Shown: positions 1 to 8,772 of the stretch, in pieces
Position numbering within the stretch: position 1 is the stretch's first letter
Layout of the letters: each line of letters opens with the position of its first letter
Source of the DNA: Anaerococcus hydrogenalis DSM 7454
GTDB taxonomy: Bacteria; Bacillota; Clostridia; Tissierellales; Peptoniphilaceae
Length of the DNA stretch: 64,000 nt
Direction of reading: 5' to 3'
NCBI RefSeq assembly: GCF_000173355.1
Contig: NZ_ABXA01000047.1
Span: 1-64,000 of the forward strand
Position numbers and translations under genes: made by a program
Notes under the pieces: model-generated
Database searches by the model: none
Seen by the model: only the letters and a program-made list of their open reading frames with translations
Told to the model about the DNA's origin: nothing

Positions 1-438
1 ACCCGAAGGCCTTCTAAATCACGCGGCGTCGCTGCATCAGGGTTTCCCCCATTGTGCAAAATTCCCCACTGCTGCCTCCCGTAGGAGTTTGGGCCGTGTC
101 TCAGTCCCAATGTGGCCGTACACTCTCTCAAGCCGGCTACTGATCGTCGCCTTGGTGAGCTTTTATCTCACCAACTAGCTAATCAGACGCAAGTCCATCT
201 TACACCGATAAATCTTTGGTCTTTCCAGCATGGGCTGATTAGACTTTATAGGGTATTATTCTCCGTTTCCAGAGGCTATCCCCTTGTGTAAGGCAGGTTA
301 CTCACGTGTTACTCACCCGTTCGCCACTAATCCACTTAAGTTCATTCCGAAGAAATCATCTAAGTTTCATCGTTCGACTTGCATGTGTTATGCACGCCGC
401 CAGCGTTTATCCTGAGCCAGGATCAAACTCTCAATTAA
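1..438 (-). rRNA. rrs: 16S ribosomal RNA, 5' portion (runs off the left edge)
   Basis: The reverse complement starts with the universal AGAGTTTGATCCTGGCTCAG block (413-432 on the plus strand) and continues through V1-V2 to the conserved ACTCCTACGGGAGGCAGCAG site near 70-90. Only about the first 440 nt of roughly 1,500 are present; the rest lies left of the window. The mature 5' end is estimated at 438 by comparison with other 16S genes. The variable-region wording (ATAACACATGCAAGTCGAACGATGAA-type start) is what I associate with Anaerococcus. Three tandem promoters lie upstream, at 563-778. Confidence 0.97.
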
Positions 439-562
439 AGTTTGATCTTGACTATTGTCTATTTTTCGTTTTTGGTTTACTCAAAGTAATTCACTTTACT
501 TTTCTTGTAGTTTCTATATATTTTTTTGAGGTTCAATGTCGTTATCTCGTAACGACTATTAT

Positions 563-591
563 ATAATACCACGCTCATTTTATCTTGTCAA
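563..591 (-). promoter_or_regulatory. rRNA promoter P1 (gene-proximal)
   Basis: Reading the minus strand, -35 TTGACA (586-591) is followed after exactly 17 bp by -10 TATTAT (563-568). Transcription would start near 556 and give a leader of about 115 nt before the 16S 5' end. Confidence 0.85.
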
Positions 592-657
592 GTATTTTTT
601 AATTTTTTTATTAAATCTTTACTTTCGAGATGTTTTCTCTGAAGTGATATCATATAC

Positions 658-686
658 ATTATATACTGTATTTTTTAGCTTGTCAA
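658..686 (-). promoter_or_regulatory. rRNA promoter P2
   Basis: A perfect sigma-A promoter on the minus strand: TTGACA (681-686), 17-bp spacer, TATAAT (658-663). It is the middle of three tandem promoters spaced about 90-95 bp apart. Confidence 0.87.
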
Positions 687-749
687 GTTTTTTAAAAATT
701 TTATTTTTAATTTTTTATCGCCTGACTGCTTCTTTAACAGTGCCTTTAT

Positions 750-778
750 ATAATACTAGGATTTTTTATCTTTGTCAA
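750..778 (-). promoter_or_regulatory. rRNA promoter P3 (distal)
   Basis: Minus-strand TTGACA (773-778), 17-bp spacer, TATTAT (750-755). Together with P1 and P2 it fills the 439-810 gap, which has no credible protein gene; the small ORFs there are A/T-rich shadows. Confidence 0.83.
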
Positions 779-810
779 ATATTTTTTTTAATTTTTTAAA
801 AAATTTAGAA

Positions 811-866
811 GAGCCCTTAATTTCAAGCTTTTCTTCTTTGTTTTTTTGCTTGATGGGCTCTTTTTT
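811..866 (-). terminator. Terminator of the pepF operon
   Basis: Two nested stems, GAGCCC/GGGCTC (811-816 and 855-860) and TCAAGC/GCTTGA, with A/T-rich tails on both sides. It lies between the pepF stop and the rRNA promoters, so it would insulate rRNA transcription from pepF read-through. Confidence 0.7.
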
Positions 867-886
867 GTAATTTTTTATTTTATTTT

Positions 887-2670
887 TTATTTTTCTAATG
901 ATTTTTTTAATTCTTCTAGTTTTTCTTTGCATACATCCATTGCTTTTTGGAGTGAGTCTTTTTTACTCATGTCTACTCCTGCCTCTTTTAATACTTGTAG
1001 TGGGTATTTGCTTTTTCCTGCTTTTAGGAAGTTAAGATATTTTTCTAAGTCTTCTTTATTACCCTTTAAGATTTTTTCTGATAGGCTTACTGCTGATGAA
1101 AAGCCTGTTGCGTATTGGAAGACGTAGTAGAACATATAAAAGTGTGGGATTCTTGCCCATTCTGTTGATATATATTTGTCTACTTCTATATCTTCTCCAA
1201 AATAGTCAACGTTTAGGTCGTGGTAGATTTGGTTTAATTTTTCTGCCGTTACTGGTAATGAATTTTCTACTAGCTTATTTGCCTCTAGTTCAAATTCTGC
1301 AAACATTGTTTGTCTAAAGACTGTTGATTTGAATGAGTTTACGTAATGGTTTAATAGATAGGCTTTTTCTTTTTCGTCTTTGGCGTGGTCTATCATGTAG
1401 TTTAGTAATAGAAGTTCGTTTGTTGTTGATGCTATTTCTGCCAAAAATATTGAATAATCTCCGTAGATATATGGTTGGGTTTTTCTTGTGTAGTAGGAAT
1501 GCATAGAATGACCCAATTCGTGAGCTGTTGTAAAAAGTGAGTCTAGGGAGTCGTTGTAGTTTAATAGAATGTATGGTTCTGTATCGTAGGATCCGGATGA
1601 ATATCCTCCTGACCTTTTTCCATCATTTTCCATTACATCAAACCACCTATCGTCAAAGCCCTCTCTCGCTTTTTTAATATAGTCTTCTCCAAGTGGGGCT
1701 AGGGCTTTTAGGATTAATTCTTTTGCCTCTTCAAATGTGTAAGTTTTGTTATAGTCTTCTACTAAAGGTAGGTAAATATCTTCAAATCCTAAATCATCTA
1801 GTCCCAAAACTTTTTTTCTTAGGCTAGTATAGTCTCTGTGAATTTCTATATTGTCATGGATTACTTCTATTAGATTGTCATAAACTTTCTCGTCAATATT
1901 ATTTGCAAATAGACTCATCTTTCTTGCCGAATCAAATTTTTTGAGTTTTGCTATGGTGTTGTTTGCTGTCATTTCTCCATCTAGGAGGGAGGCTGCTGTA
2001 TTTTCAAATTGCTTGTAGACTGTGTAATATTTTTCGTAAACTTCTTTTCTAAATTCACGATTTGGATCTAGTTCTAGGTTTGTGAAGTTTGCGTCTGTTA
2101 TTTGAATTTCTTCATCGCCTTTTTTACCTTTGGAAATTTCAAGTCGGCGTTTGAAAAAATCATATAGGTGTTTTGTGGATTTTGGGATAGTTTTGAAAAT
2201 GATGCTATAATTTTTTCTTCGTTTTCTCCCAAGGTGTGGTCTTTATTTCTAAATAAGTCCTCGAAATAATGCTCATAAATTTTTAATTCATCTTTTTCTT
2301 CTATATATGTTTGTACTTTTTTATAATCTTCTGACAATATTTCTGGTGTTATAAAGGAAAGTTCTTGGGCAAGGCTTGCAAATAAGTTGTCTGCAATTTT
2401 TGTCATTTCTTGGTATTTGGCAACTCTTGTATCTTCGTCAGATTTTAATGAGGCATATACGCCAAGTTTTGAAAATTTTCTTTCTAATTTTTCATCTGTC
2501 TTTAAAAAATCGTAAAGACTGTCGGCTGATTCTAAAATCCTTCCTTTATATGTCTTAGTTTTTTCTATTAGATTTTTTACTTCTTCTACGTCTCTGTAGA
2601 AATCATCGTCTGTCTTGTAAATTTTTTCTGTGTCCCATTTTAGGGACTTGTCTATATCTTTTCTGTCCAT
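887..2670 (-). pseudogene. pepF: Oligoendopeptidase F (M3 metallopeptidase), one frameshift
   Basis: PepF is a cytosolic zinc endopeptidase that cuts short oligopeptides. The N-terminal part (190 codons from 2670) has the PepF lobe, and the C-terminal part carries the catalytic HELGH motif with a downstream glutamate in the FLAEIASTTNE block. The reading frame breaks at 2129-2131: CCAAAGG must gain one A to restore the sequence FPKGKKGDEEIQ, after which the frame is open to the stop. The repaired protein is about 594 residues, the normal length for the family. The start has a good AAAGGAG site. It is the last gene of a minus-strand run after the rhomboid gene. With an otherwise intact sequence, a base-calling error in a homopolymer is as likely as a real mutation. 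Confidence 0.88.
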
Positions 2671-2684
2671 TTTTTCTCCTTTTT

Positions 2685-3350
2685 TTATAAAACTTGTGCA
2701 ACTGACCTATTTCCTATATATATAAAGCCCATAGCTATTAGGCCAAAGGCAATTATTGCTATAATTTTGGTACTTGTTGGTAGGGGCATGTTCATTATTG
2801 GGAAAAATCCTGCAAGAATAAAGCCTCCCAAAAGTCCGCCAATATGTCCTGTTATTCCAATTCCTGGAACCATAAAGGAATAGATAATATTTATAGCAAC
2901 TATTCCTATAAAGCTTGAACCAAATTGCCTTAGAAATTCATTGTCCCTATAGTTAAACATAATTCCTAGAGCAAGGCCAAACAAACCATAAAGGGATGTG
3001 GATGCTCCTGCTGAAACACTTGTAATTTCTCCAAAGGCATAGGTAAACAAATTTCCCATTACCCCTGTTAGTAAGTAAATAATTAGGAAATTTTTAGATC
3101 CGTACAAGGATTCAAAAGTATCTCCAACACTATTTAAAAAATACATATTCATCAAAAGATGAAAAACTCCAATGTGGATAAAAATCGGGCAAAATAATCT
3201 CCACCACTCTCCTTGGTATACATGGATTTTGCTCATAGCATTAAATCTTAAAAGATTTTCAATATTTTCGCTGCCGCCCGTTACAGTCATAAAAATAAAC
3301 ACTATGACATTAATCGCCATCAAAATTCTTGTCATTTTTCCCTTAGCCAT
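2685..3350 (-). CDS. Rhomboid family intramembrane serine protease
   Basis: The 221-residue protein has about six hydrophobic segments. Rhomboid landmarks are visible: the HLLMNMYFL helix (residues ~78-86) with its conserved Asn, the serine segment AGASTSLYG (~118-126), and the catalytic His in ITGHIGGLLGG (~167). The nucleophile motif reads GAST rather than the usual GxSG, so activity is likely but not certain. It sits 14 bp upstream of pepF and just downstream of the glycerate kinase homologue. The start follows a GAGGAG site. A rhomboid would cleave a membrane-embedded substrate; which one cannot be read from here. Confidence 0.88.
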   Translation of the reverse strand: MAKGKMTRILMAINVIVFIFMTVTGGSENIENLLRFNAMSKIHVYQGEWWRLFCPIFIHIGVFHLLMNMYFLNSVGDTFESLYGSKNFLIIYLLTGVMGNLFTYAFGEITSVSAGASTSLYGLFGLALGIMFNYRDNEFLRQFGSSFIGIVAINIIYSFMVPGIGITGHIGGLLGGFILAGFFPIMNMPLPTSTKIIAIIAFGLIAMGFIYIGNRSVAQVL

Positions 3351-3374
3351 AACTCCTCTTTCTTTAAAATATTT

Positions 3375-4476
3375 TTAAGCAAGTTTTTTTCTAATAAAGT
3401 CCCTTGCCATAGACCTTATTTCCTTTTCGTAGTCACTTCTTTCAAGGATTGGATTTAATTTAAAATTATAGGTCTCATCTATATAAGAATTATCCTTCAA
3501 TTTGGGATAATCTTCATCTTGTAAGAAAATTATTTTAATATGATCCTTATATCTTTTGGCAAATCTAGCAAGATTAATAGAATTTTCCCCATTAAACTCA
3601 TTAACATTTTCAGTAATAATCAAAAGATCCTTATCCTTAACCTGCTTTTCAAAATCTACAAGAGATAAGATAAGTTCCATAGAATTAGAAATTTTCGCCT
3701 TAAAAAATATATACATAGCCCAAGAAACTCCACCACCTGCGCCAAGATATGGAAAATCAATTTCGCTAACCCCTAAAAACTCACTCACTTTTTTAGAAAA
3801 ATGCTTGCAGGCTTTCTCAAGCTCTAAAATTTCCTCCTCGCTTGCTCCTTTTCTTATAGGCCTCTTATCTAAAAAAGAATTTTTTTGAAAAAGAGTAAGG
3901 GGAAGGCTAGTTGCGATTTCAATATGAGTATCCAAAATTCTCTTATCAAGTCCACTGGCATCAATAGAATCAACCTTGATCATATTTTTAGCAACAGGGT
4001 TTAAAGAATTAAGATTTTTATCAAAAAACCTCACTCCCAAGGCATAAAGCATGCCCATTCCCATATCATTAACAGCCGTATCTCCAATGCCTATAAAAAA
4101 ATCCTCACAGCCGTTATTCAATCCATCAACAAGCATCTCTCCCATACCAATAGAAGATGATTCCATAACATTAAGCTTATCCTTATACATAAGCCTAAGC
4201 CCACAAGCCTGAGCCATCTCCATAATGCAAGAATTTTTTTTTGATAATATATCTGGCAGTGGCAGCCTCTCCTATAGGATTATGTACATTAAGATAAGAA
4301 AAATCTCCACCGATTACTTCTTTCATAATCTCAACAGTTCCCATTCCCCCATCAATAAAGGGAAGAATAGAAGCCTTATTATTTTTATCTTTTTCTAACT
4401 CTTCTTTAAAATAATTTCCAATTTCAATAGAATTTTCAAAGTCTTTAATCGAATCTAAAGCTAGTAATATATTCAT
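3375..4476 (-). pseudogene. Glycerate kinase homologue, frameshifted and diverged
   Basis: The start (93 codons) matches the glycerate kinase N-terminus, with LALDSIKDF and PFIDGGMGTVE. The frame breaks at an A9 run (plus-strand T9, 4234-4242); removing one A joins ARYIIK to NSCIMEMAQACGLRL, and the rest follows to 3375. The repaired length, about 366 residues, is near the family norm of 375. Besides the frameshift, blocks that are nearly invariant in GlxK/GarK are altered: the SATND motif is TAVND, and the TGEGRLD motif reads TENVNEFN. Either this is a decaying paralogue or a relative with another substrate. It heads the run with the rhomboid gene and pepF. A TATAAT-like -10 lies at 4493-4498. 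Confidence 0.78.
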
Positions 4477-4529
4477 AATTCACCTCAATTAAATTATACC
4501 CAAACTATGTGGATGAATTATTAAATATC

Positions 4530-4660
4530 TTTACCAATTGTAAATTCAATGATATAATTAAATGGAAAGTTTAGAAAATAAACTTTTACTGTTTAACTCA
4601 TAGAAATCTTTAAAAAGATTTCGCCCATCAAAGAGCCACTTAAAAAATTATAAGTGGCTT
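4530..4660 (+). ncRNA. Candidate small structured RNA
   Basis: This 4477-4809 gap has no protein gene. TTTACC (4530-4535), 17 bp, TATAAT (4553-4558) form a plausible promoter. They are followed by a perfect 8-bp hairpin with a GAAAA loop (4566-4586), a second hairpin (4603-4622) and a rho-independent terminator (4634-4665). The predicted transcript is about 100 nt. I do not recognise an RNA family. The order promoter, two stems, terminator is what supports it. Confidence 0.42.
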
Positions 4661-4665
4661 TTTAA
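4634..4665 (+). terminator. Rho-independent terminator (candidate small RNA)
   Basis: Perfect 9-bp stem AGCCACTTA/TAAGTGGCT (4634-4642 and 4651-4659) followed by a T-rich tail. Confidence 0.7.
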
Positions 4666-4670
4666 AATGT

Positions 4671-4700
4671 CTTTCCAAAAATTTGGAAAGGCATTTTTTT
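4671..4700. terminator. Second hairpin terminator, possibly bidirectional
   Basis: Perfect 9-bp stem CTTTCCAAA/TTTGGAAAG (4671-4679, 4682-4690) followed by T7. It isolates the ahpC promoter from upstream transcription. Confidence 0.6.
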
Positions 4701-4721
4701 ATTTTTTAAAAATTATTGATA

Positions 4722-4749
4722 TTGATTCAAAAATTATAATGAGTATAAT
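4722..4749 (+). promoter_or_regulatory. ahpC promoter with PerR-like operator
   Basis: TTGATT (4722-4727), 16 bp, TATAAT (4744-4749). The 15-mer TTATAATGAGTATAA at 4734-4748 differs from the Bacillus PerR box TTATAATNATTATAA at one position, and it covers the -10. PerR in its metal-bound state would block this promoter, and peroxide would relieve the block. The perR gene is not in the window. Confidence 0.72.
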
Positions 4750-4809
4750 TATCATATACTTTATTTTTTTATTTAAAATGAAGTAATTATTTAAATTATG
4801 GAGGATATT

Positions 4810-5379
4810 ATGTCATTAATAGGAAAAAGATTACCTGAATTTAATTTGGATGCTTACGATCCAAAAACAAATGAATTTGTAAAGATAAGCGATAAGGACC
4901 TTGAGGGTGAATGGAAAGTTTTAATGTTTTATCCAGCAGACTTTACTTTCGTATGTCCTACAGAGCTTGAGGATTTACAAGAAAAATATGGGCAATTAAA
5001 AGAAATGGGTGCTGAAGTTTATTCTGTAAGCGTTGATACACATTTTGTGCACAAGGCTTGGCATGATGAAAGTGATGCAATTGGAAAAATCCAATACAAA
5101 ATGATTGGCGATTCAAACAAAGAACTTACAAAAGCTTTAGATATTTTAACAGAAGATGGAAAAGCTGACAGAGCAACTTTTGTAATAGACCCTGATAACA
5201 TCATTCAAACATTAGAAATAAATGCGGGTGGAATAGGAAGAAAAGCAGAAAATAATATATACAAAGTTAAGGCTGGTCAATATGTAAGAAAACATCCAGA
5301 TCAAGTATGTCCTGCTAAATGGAATTCTGAAGATGATGATACATTAACACCAGGTCTTGACCTTGTTGGAAAAATCTAA
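4810..5379 (+). CDS. ahpC: Peroxiredoxin AhpC (typical 2-Cys)
   Basis: AhpC reduces hydrogen peroxide and organic peroxides in the cytosol. The peroxidatic cysteine is in DFTFVCPTE (residue ~45) and the resolving cysteine in QVCPAKW (~164). The length of 189 residues fits the family. I chose the ATG at 4810 because GGAGG at 4801-4805 is correctly spaced for it; the in-frame ATG at 4798 overlaps that ribosome site. The gene ends in TAATG, coupling it to the reductase gene behind it. A PerR-like box controls the promoter. Confidence 0.96.
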   Translation: MSLIGKRLPEFNLDAYDPKTNEFVKISDKDLEGEWKVLMFYPADFTFVCPTELEDLQEKYGQLKEMGAEVYSVSVDTHFVHKAWHDESDAIGKIQYKMIGDSNKELTKALDILTEDGKADRATFVIDPDNIIQTLEINAGGIGRKAENNIYKVKAGQYVRKHPDQVCPAKWNSEDDDTLTPGLDLVGKI

Positions 5380-6905
5380 TGTTAGACAGTAAATTAAAAG
5401 ATCAGCTAAAGGCTTATCTTAAAATGCTAAAGTCCAATGTAACAATTGGACTTTCGCTAAATGAAGATGAAAATTCAAAAAAATTAAAATCTTTTATAGA
5501 AGATGTTAAGTCTTTATCTGATAAGATTAAAATAAAAGAAGAAAAATTAGATTTTACACCTGCTTTTAGCTTAAATGGAGAATTTGAACACGGACAAATT
5601 GTTTTTGCAGGAATACCTTTGGGACATGAATTTGAATCATTTGTTCTTGCACTTTTACAAGTTGGTGGAATCGAACCAAAAATATCCAAGGAAGAAAAAG
5701 AAAGAATAAAATCTATAAAGGAAAAAAGAAATTTTGAAACAATAGTTTCCCTTTCCTGCCACAACTGCCCAGAAGTTGTACAAGCTTTCAATATTATGGC
5801 AGTTTTGAACAAAAATATCTCTCACACTATGATTGAAGGTTCCATAAACCAAGATATATGTGAACAAAGAGATCTTATGGCAGTGCCAGCAATTTTTGAA
5901 AATGGAGAATTTCTTGACGGGGGCAAAAAAACTATGGCAAGTCTTTTAGATCTTGTGGCAGAAAAAGTCCAAAAAGATTTATCCAATTTCAAAAATTATG
6001 ATATCTTGATAGTCGGAGCAGGACCAAGTAGTGCTACAGCTGCAATTTATGGAGCAAGAAAAGGACTAAAAGTTGCAATAGTAGCAGATGAATTTGGTGG
6101 ACAAGTAAACGAAACCCTCGATATAGAAAATATAACAGGAATACCGAAAACAGAGGGGCCTAAATATATGCTATCAGTCAAAAAGCAAGTGGAAAATCTT
6201 GGAGTAGACATAATAGAGGGAGTAAAAGCTGTCGATTTTGAAAAAAATGACCATGAATTTAATTTAATCCTAGAAGATGGGGCAAAAATAAATAGTAAAA
6301 CAATAATTCTTGCAACAGGAACAAGATGGAGACTTCTTGGAATAGATGGAGAAGAAAAATTCAAAAACAAAGGCGTAGCTTTTTGTACCCACTGCGACGG
6401 TCCCCTATTTAAAGGAAAAGACGTAGCAGTTGTAGGAGGAGGAAATTCAGGAATAGAAGCGGCAATAGACCTTGCATCAATAGCAAAAACCGTTACAGTT
6501 CTCGAATTTTTACCAGAATTAAAGGCAGATAAAATATTACAAAAAAAATTAGAATCCTTAAAAAACGTAAAAGTTATAACTTCTGCCCAAACAACAAAAC
6601 TCCTTGGCGATAAAAAACTATCAGGTCTTGAATATATAGATAGAAATACAAAAGAAGAAAAAACAATAGATCTTGCCGGAGTTTTCATCCAAATCGGTCA
6701 AATTCCAAATACAGAATGGCTGGAAGGAAAAATAAAACTCACAGATAGGGGCGAAATCGAAGTAGAAAAAGACGGTTCAACAAATATAGAGGGAATATTT
6801 GCAGCAGGCGATGCAACAAATTCCCTTTATAAACAAATAATAATAGCAGCAGGCTCAGGAGCAACAGCAGCCCTATCAGCCTTTAACTATTTAATAAGAA
6901 AATAA
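5379..6905 (+). CDS. ahpF: AhpF-type alkyl hydroperoxide reductase flavoprotein
   Basis: This 508-residue FAD protein passes electrons from NAD(P)H to AhpC. Residues 1-~195 form the AhpF-specific N-terminal tandem thioredoxin fold with the redox pair CHNC (~residues 126-129). The remainder is thioredoxin-reductase-like, with the FAD motif GAGPSSATAAIYGA, the redox motif CTHC, the second dinucleotide motif GGGNSGIEAA and the C-terminal GIFAAGD block. The fusion and coupling to ahpC distinguish it from plain TrxB. The start overlaps the ahpC stop (TAATG). Confidence 0.94.
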   Translation: MLDSKLKDQLKAYLKMLKSNVTIGLSLNEDENSKKLKSFIEDVKSLSDKIKIKEEKLDFTPAFSLNGEFEHGQIVFAGIPLGHEFESFVLALLQVGGIEPKISKEEKERIKSIKEKRNFETIVSLSCHNCPEVVQAFNIMAVLNKNISHTMIEGSINQDICEQRDLMAVPAIFENGEFLDGGKKTMASLLDLVAEKVQKDLSNFKNYDILIVGAGPSSATAAIYGARKGLKVAIVADEFGGQVNETLDIENITGIPKTEGPKYMLSVKKQVENLGVDIIEGVKAVDFEKNDHEFNLILEDGAKINSKTIILATGTRWRLLGIDGEEKFKNKGVAFCTHCDGPLFKGKDVAVVGGGNSGIEAAIDLASIAKTVTVLEFLPELKADKILQKKLESLKNVKVITSAQTTKLLGDKKLSGLEYIDRNTKEEKTIDLAGVFIQIGQIPNTEWLEGKIKLTDRGEIEVEKDGSTNIEGIFAAGDATNSLYKQIIIAAGSGATAALSAFNYLIRK

Positions 6906-6912
6906 AAAGTAA

Positions 6913-6943
6913 TGTGCAGAATAAAAATCTGCACATTTTTTTG
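6913..6943 (+). terminator. Terminator of ahpCF
   Basis: Stem TGTGCAGA/TCTGCACA (6913-6920, 6928-6935) followed by a run of T. Confidence 0.85.
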
Positions 6944-6975
6944 CTTAAATTTACATAAACATCCTAAAATTATCA

Positions 6976-7479
6976 TCATTCTTTTTTAAAAATATAATAA
7001 AAAACAATAAAGGGTGAAATTATAAAAATTATTGGCAAGACTAATTTTGAAAATGTAAAATAATCTATTTTCTCTAATCTATCTCCCATATTTTTAATAG
7101 CTTGGGGAAAGGCTATTACCGAAAAAGCTAGAAAAATTGTTAGTATTAAAAAGGGCATTTGTTTGGGGTTTTTATTTAAGGCCCCCTCCATTATGCCAAA
7201 ATAATATATTAAATAAAAAACAAGGCCTATAGCTGCATATAAAAAATCCCAAAAAATTTTAGAAATAAAAGATTCATTTTCTTTATCATCTTTGTTTTTA
7301 AAATATTTTATATCAACTCCAAAAATTTCTGATAATTTCACAAGATTATCCATAGAAGGTTCACTAAGTCCCTTCTCCCACTTGGAGACAGCTTGTCTTG
7401 AAATATTTAATTCTTTTGCCAAATATTCTTGGGTTAAGTTTAATTCTTTTCTTTTATTTTTAATTTTTTCTCCAATCAT
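6976..7479 (-). CDS. XRE-family HTH regulator with C-terminal membrane segments
   Basis: About the first 60 residues form a Cro/CI-type helix-turn-helix (LNLTQEYLAKELNISRQAVSKWE), and the last ~100 have three hydrophobic segments, so this is a membrane-tethered DNA-binding protein of about 167 residues. I chose the ATG at 7479 because AAAGGAGG precedes it by 6 bases; a longer in-frame extension to 7575 has no such site and reads unlike the family. It diverges from the TM2-domain gene 136 bp away, which it may regulate. The signal it senses cannot be read from sequence. Confidence 0.85.
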   Translation of the reverse strand: MIGEKIKNKRKELNLTQEYLAKELNISRQAVSKWEKGLSEPSMDNLVKLSEIFGVDIKYFKNKDDKENESFISKIFWDFLYAAIGLVFYLIYYFGIMEGALNKNPKQMPFLILTIFLAFSVIAFPQAIKNMGDRLEKIDYFTFSKLVLPIIFIISPFIVFYYIFKKE

Positions 7480-7615
7480 AAATCCTCCTTTTTTATTATT
7501 GTAAGGAAATTTTTTAAAAAAGCTAGCAACTATAGGGCAACTTGGGGAATTTTTCTTAATTTCTTTTATTTTCACTTACAAATAATGATATAATTATAAA
7601 AAATAAGGAGGAATT

Positions 7616-8140
7616 ATGGGTGAAATTATTAAAATAGAAATTGACAGCATAGTTGTCGGTATGGACGATGGGTCTGTTGTTAGGGTTAACTTATCTGATG
7701 TAAATTTTCTTCCTCAAATTGGAGACAGGGTTAAGGTATTTAAGGATGAAAAGGGAAATTTTGTAAAAAAAATAAAAGAGGACGAACTTGTTGAAAATAA
7801 AGAAAATAACTTACATAAAGAAGAAAATCTTTTTCAAAAAGAGAAAACCTCTGATTACAATTTTGAGACAAACACAATTGATTACAGGAACAATGTTACC
7901 AACAATTACTATATAAATACTAGTATGCAAAATAAAAAGAAGGTCAATAAGCTTTCTTATCTTCTTTTGGCATTTTTTTTGGGTAGCTTTGGTGGACACA
8001 AATTTTATTCCGGAAAAATCGGCAATGGAATACTATATTTATTTTTTTCTTGGACTTTTATTCCTACCTTAATTTCTTTTGTAGAATTTTTAACAGCCCT
8101 TACAAAGCCTTCTGATGAAAATGGTAATATATATGTATAA
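7616..8140 (+). CDS. TM2-domain membrane protein
   Basis: The 174-residue protein has an N-terminal beta-rich region (~1-50), a charged and Asn-rich linker (~55-108), and a C-terminal TM2 domain of two membrane helices with the typical LGSFGGHKFYSGK turn. TM2 proteins are small membrane proteins of largely unknown role. AAGGAGG precedes the ATG. The divergent HTH gene is the obvious candidate regulator. Confidence 0.85.
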   Translation: MGEIIKIEIDSIVVGMDDGSVVRVNLSDVNFLPQIGDRVKVFKDEKGNFVKKIKEDELVENKENNLHKEENLFQKEKTSDYNFETNTIDYRNNVTNNYYINTSMQNKKKVNKLSYLLLAFFLGSFGGHKFYSGKIGNGILYLFFSWTFIPTLISFVEFLTALTKPSDENGNIYV

Positions 8141-8168
8141 GGACTCAATTTTGAGTTCTTTTTTATTT
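8139..8168 (+). terminator. Terminator of the TM2 gene
   Basis: Stem AAGGACTCAA/TTGAGTTCTT (8139-8148, 8151-8160) followed by T6. Confidence 0.75.
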
Positions 8169-8299
8169 AGAATAACTAAAATTTACTTAGATACGGGATT
8201 GTTAGGAAAAATATATTCATTTTAAAGTTAAATTATAATAATAAACAGCTAAGTTTAGAAATCTTTTCCTTTACTGTTTCTCTATATTTACTTAATCCA

Positions 8300-8450
8300 T
8301 GAGATCTCTCCACTCATACTAAAACCCGTTTGCTAAGCAAATTTTCTCGTGCTTATGAAAACTCATTTGCTTTGCAAATTTTTCCGTGCTTTCGCACTAG
8401 TTTTAGGGATTATTGTGCCAAATCAAGGCACAATCATCTGGTCGAGATGG
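8300..8450 (+). repeat. Long palindrome-ended dispersed repeat, copy A
   Basis: The element begins GAGATCTCTCCAC and ends GTCGAGATGG, with an internal hairpin TTGTGCC/GGCACAA (8412-8432). It includes an internal near-duplication of a roughly 30-bp block around CGTGCTT (8326-8353 and 8362-8391). Related elements lie at 16382-16495 (inverted) and 20157-20266. The rest of the 8141-8772 gap is A/T-rich and holds two short copies of the same ends. The ORFs inside it are repeat by-products. Confidence 0.75.
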
Positions 8451-8592
8451 AGAATTTTTGGATTGATTTTATCGCTAAAGTCTTTTTACATTTTTTTGTT
8501 TCATTATTTTTTATTAAGTCTGAGAAGGATAAGGTGAAATTTTTTATGATATTTGATTTATAAATAAATTCTAATTTAAAAACGAAATAAAA

Positions 8593-8622
8593 CCCATCTC
8601 GAGCCTGTCGAGAGATCTCTTT
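8593..8622 (-). repeat. Short palindromic repeat copy S1
   Basis: CCCATCTCGAGCCTGTCGAG followed by AGATCTCTT. It is the short, core-less form of the dispersed element, an imperfect palindrome centred on GAGC..GTCGAG. Confidence 0.7.
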
Positions 8623-8697
8623 CTTAATTTTAAAAATTAATTTTCTATCTTCTTTGAATTATCTACTTCTAATTTTTCTTATATACTTATTTTCTAC

Positions 8698-8733
8698 GAG
8701 ATCTCTCCACTCATTTCATTCGCTCGAGATGGG
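8698..8733 (+). repeat. Short palindromic repeat copy S2
   Basis: Starts GAGATCTCTCCACTC and ends GCTCGAGATGGG, in the opposite orientation to S1. S1 and S2 together flank about 75 bp of A/T-rich sequence next to the end of the unknown gene at 8773. Confidence 0.65.
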
Positions 8734-8772
8734 GGTATTTTTTGGATTAATTTTCTTTCTAAGGCCTTATTT

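Noticed and set aside
306-799. Two ORFs of 86-87 codons over the rRNA promoter region
   Set aside because: They overlap the 16S gene and its promoters, are rich in Phe/Leu from T-runs and have no ribosome site.
887-2670. Programmed frameshifting in pepF, nrdA or oppF
   Set aside because: No slippery heptamer with stimulatory structure was evident, and the breaks are one-base changes in ordinary homopolymers of unrelated genes.
8330-8563. ORFs of 62-77 codons in the 8.3-8.6 kb gap
   Set aside because: They run through the dispersed repeat and A/T-rich DNA; similar ORFs appear in other repeat copies.
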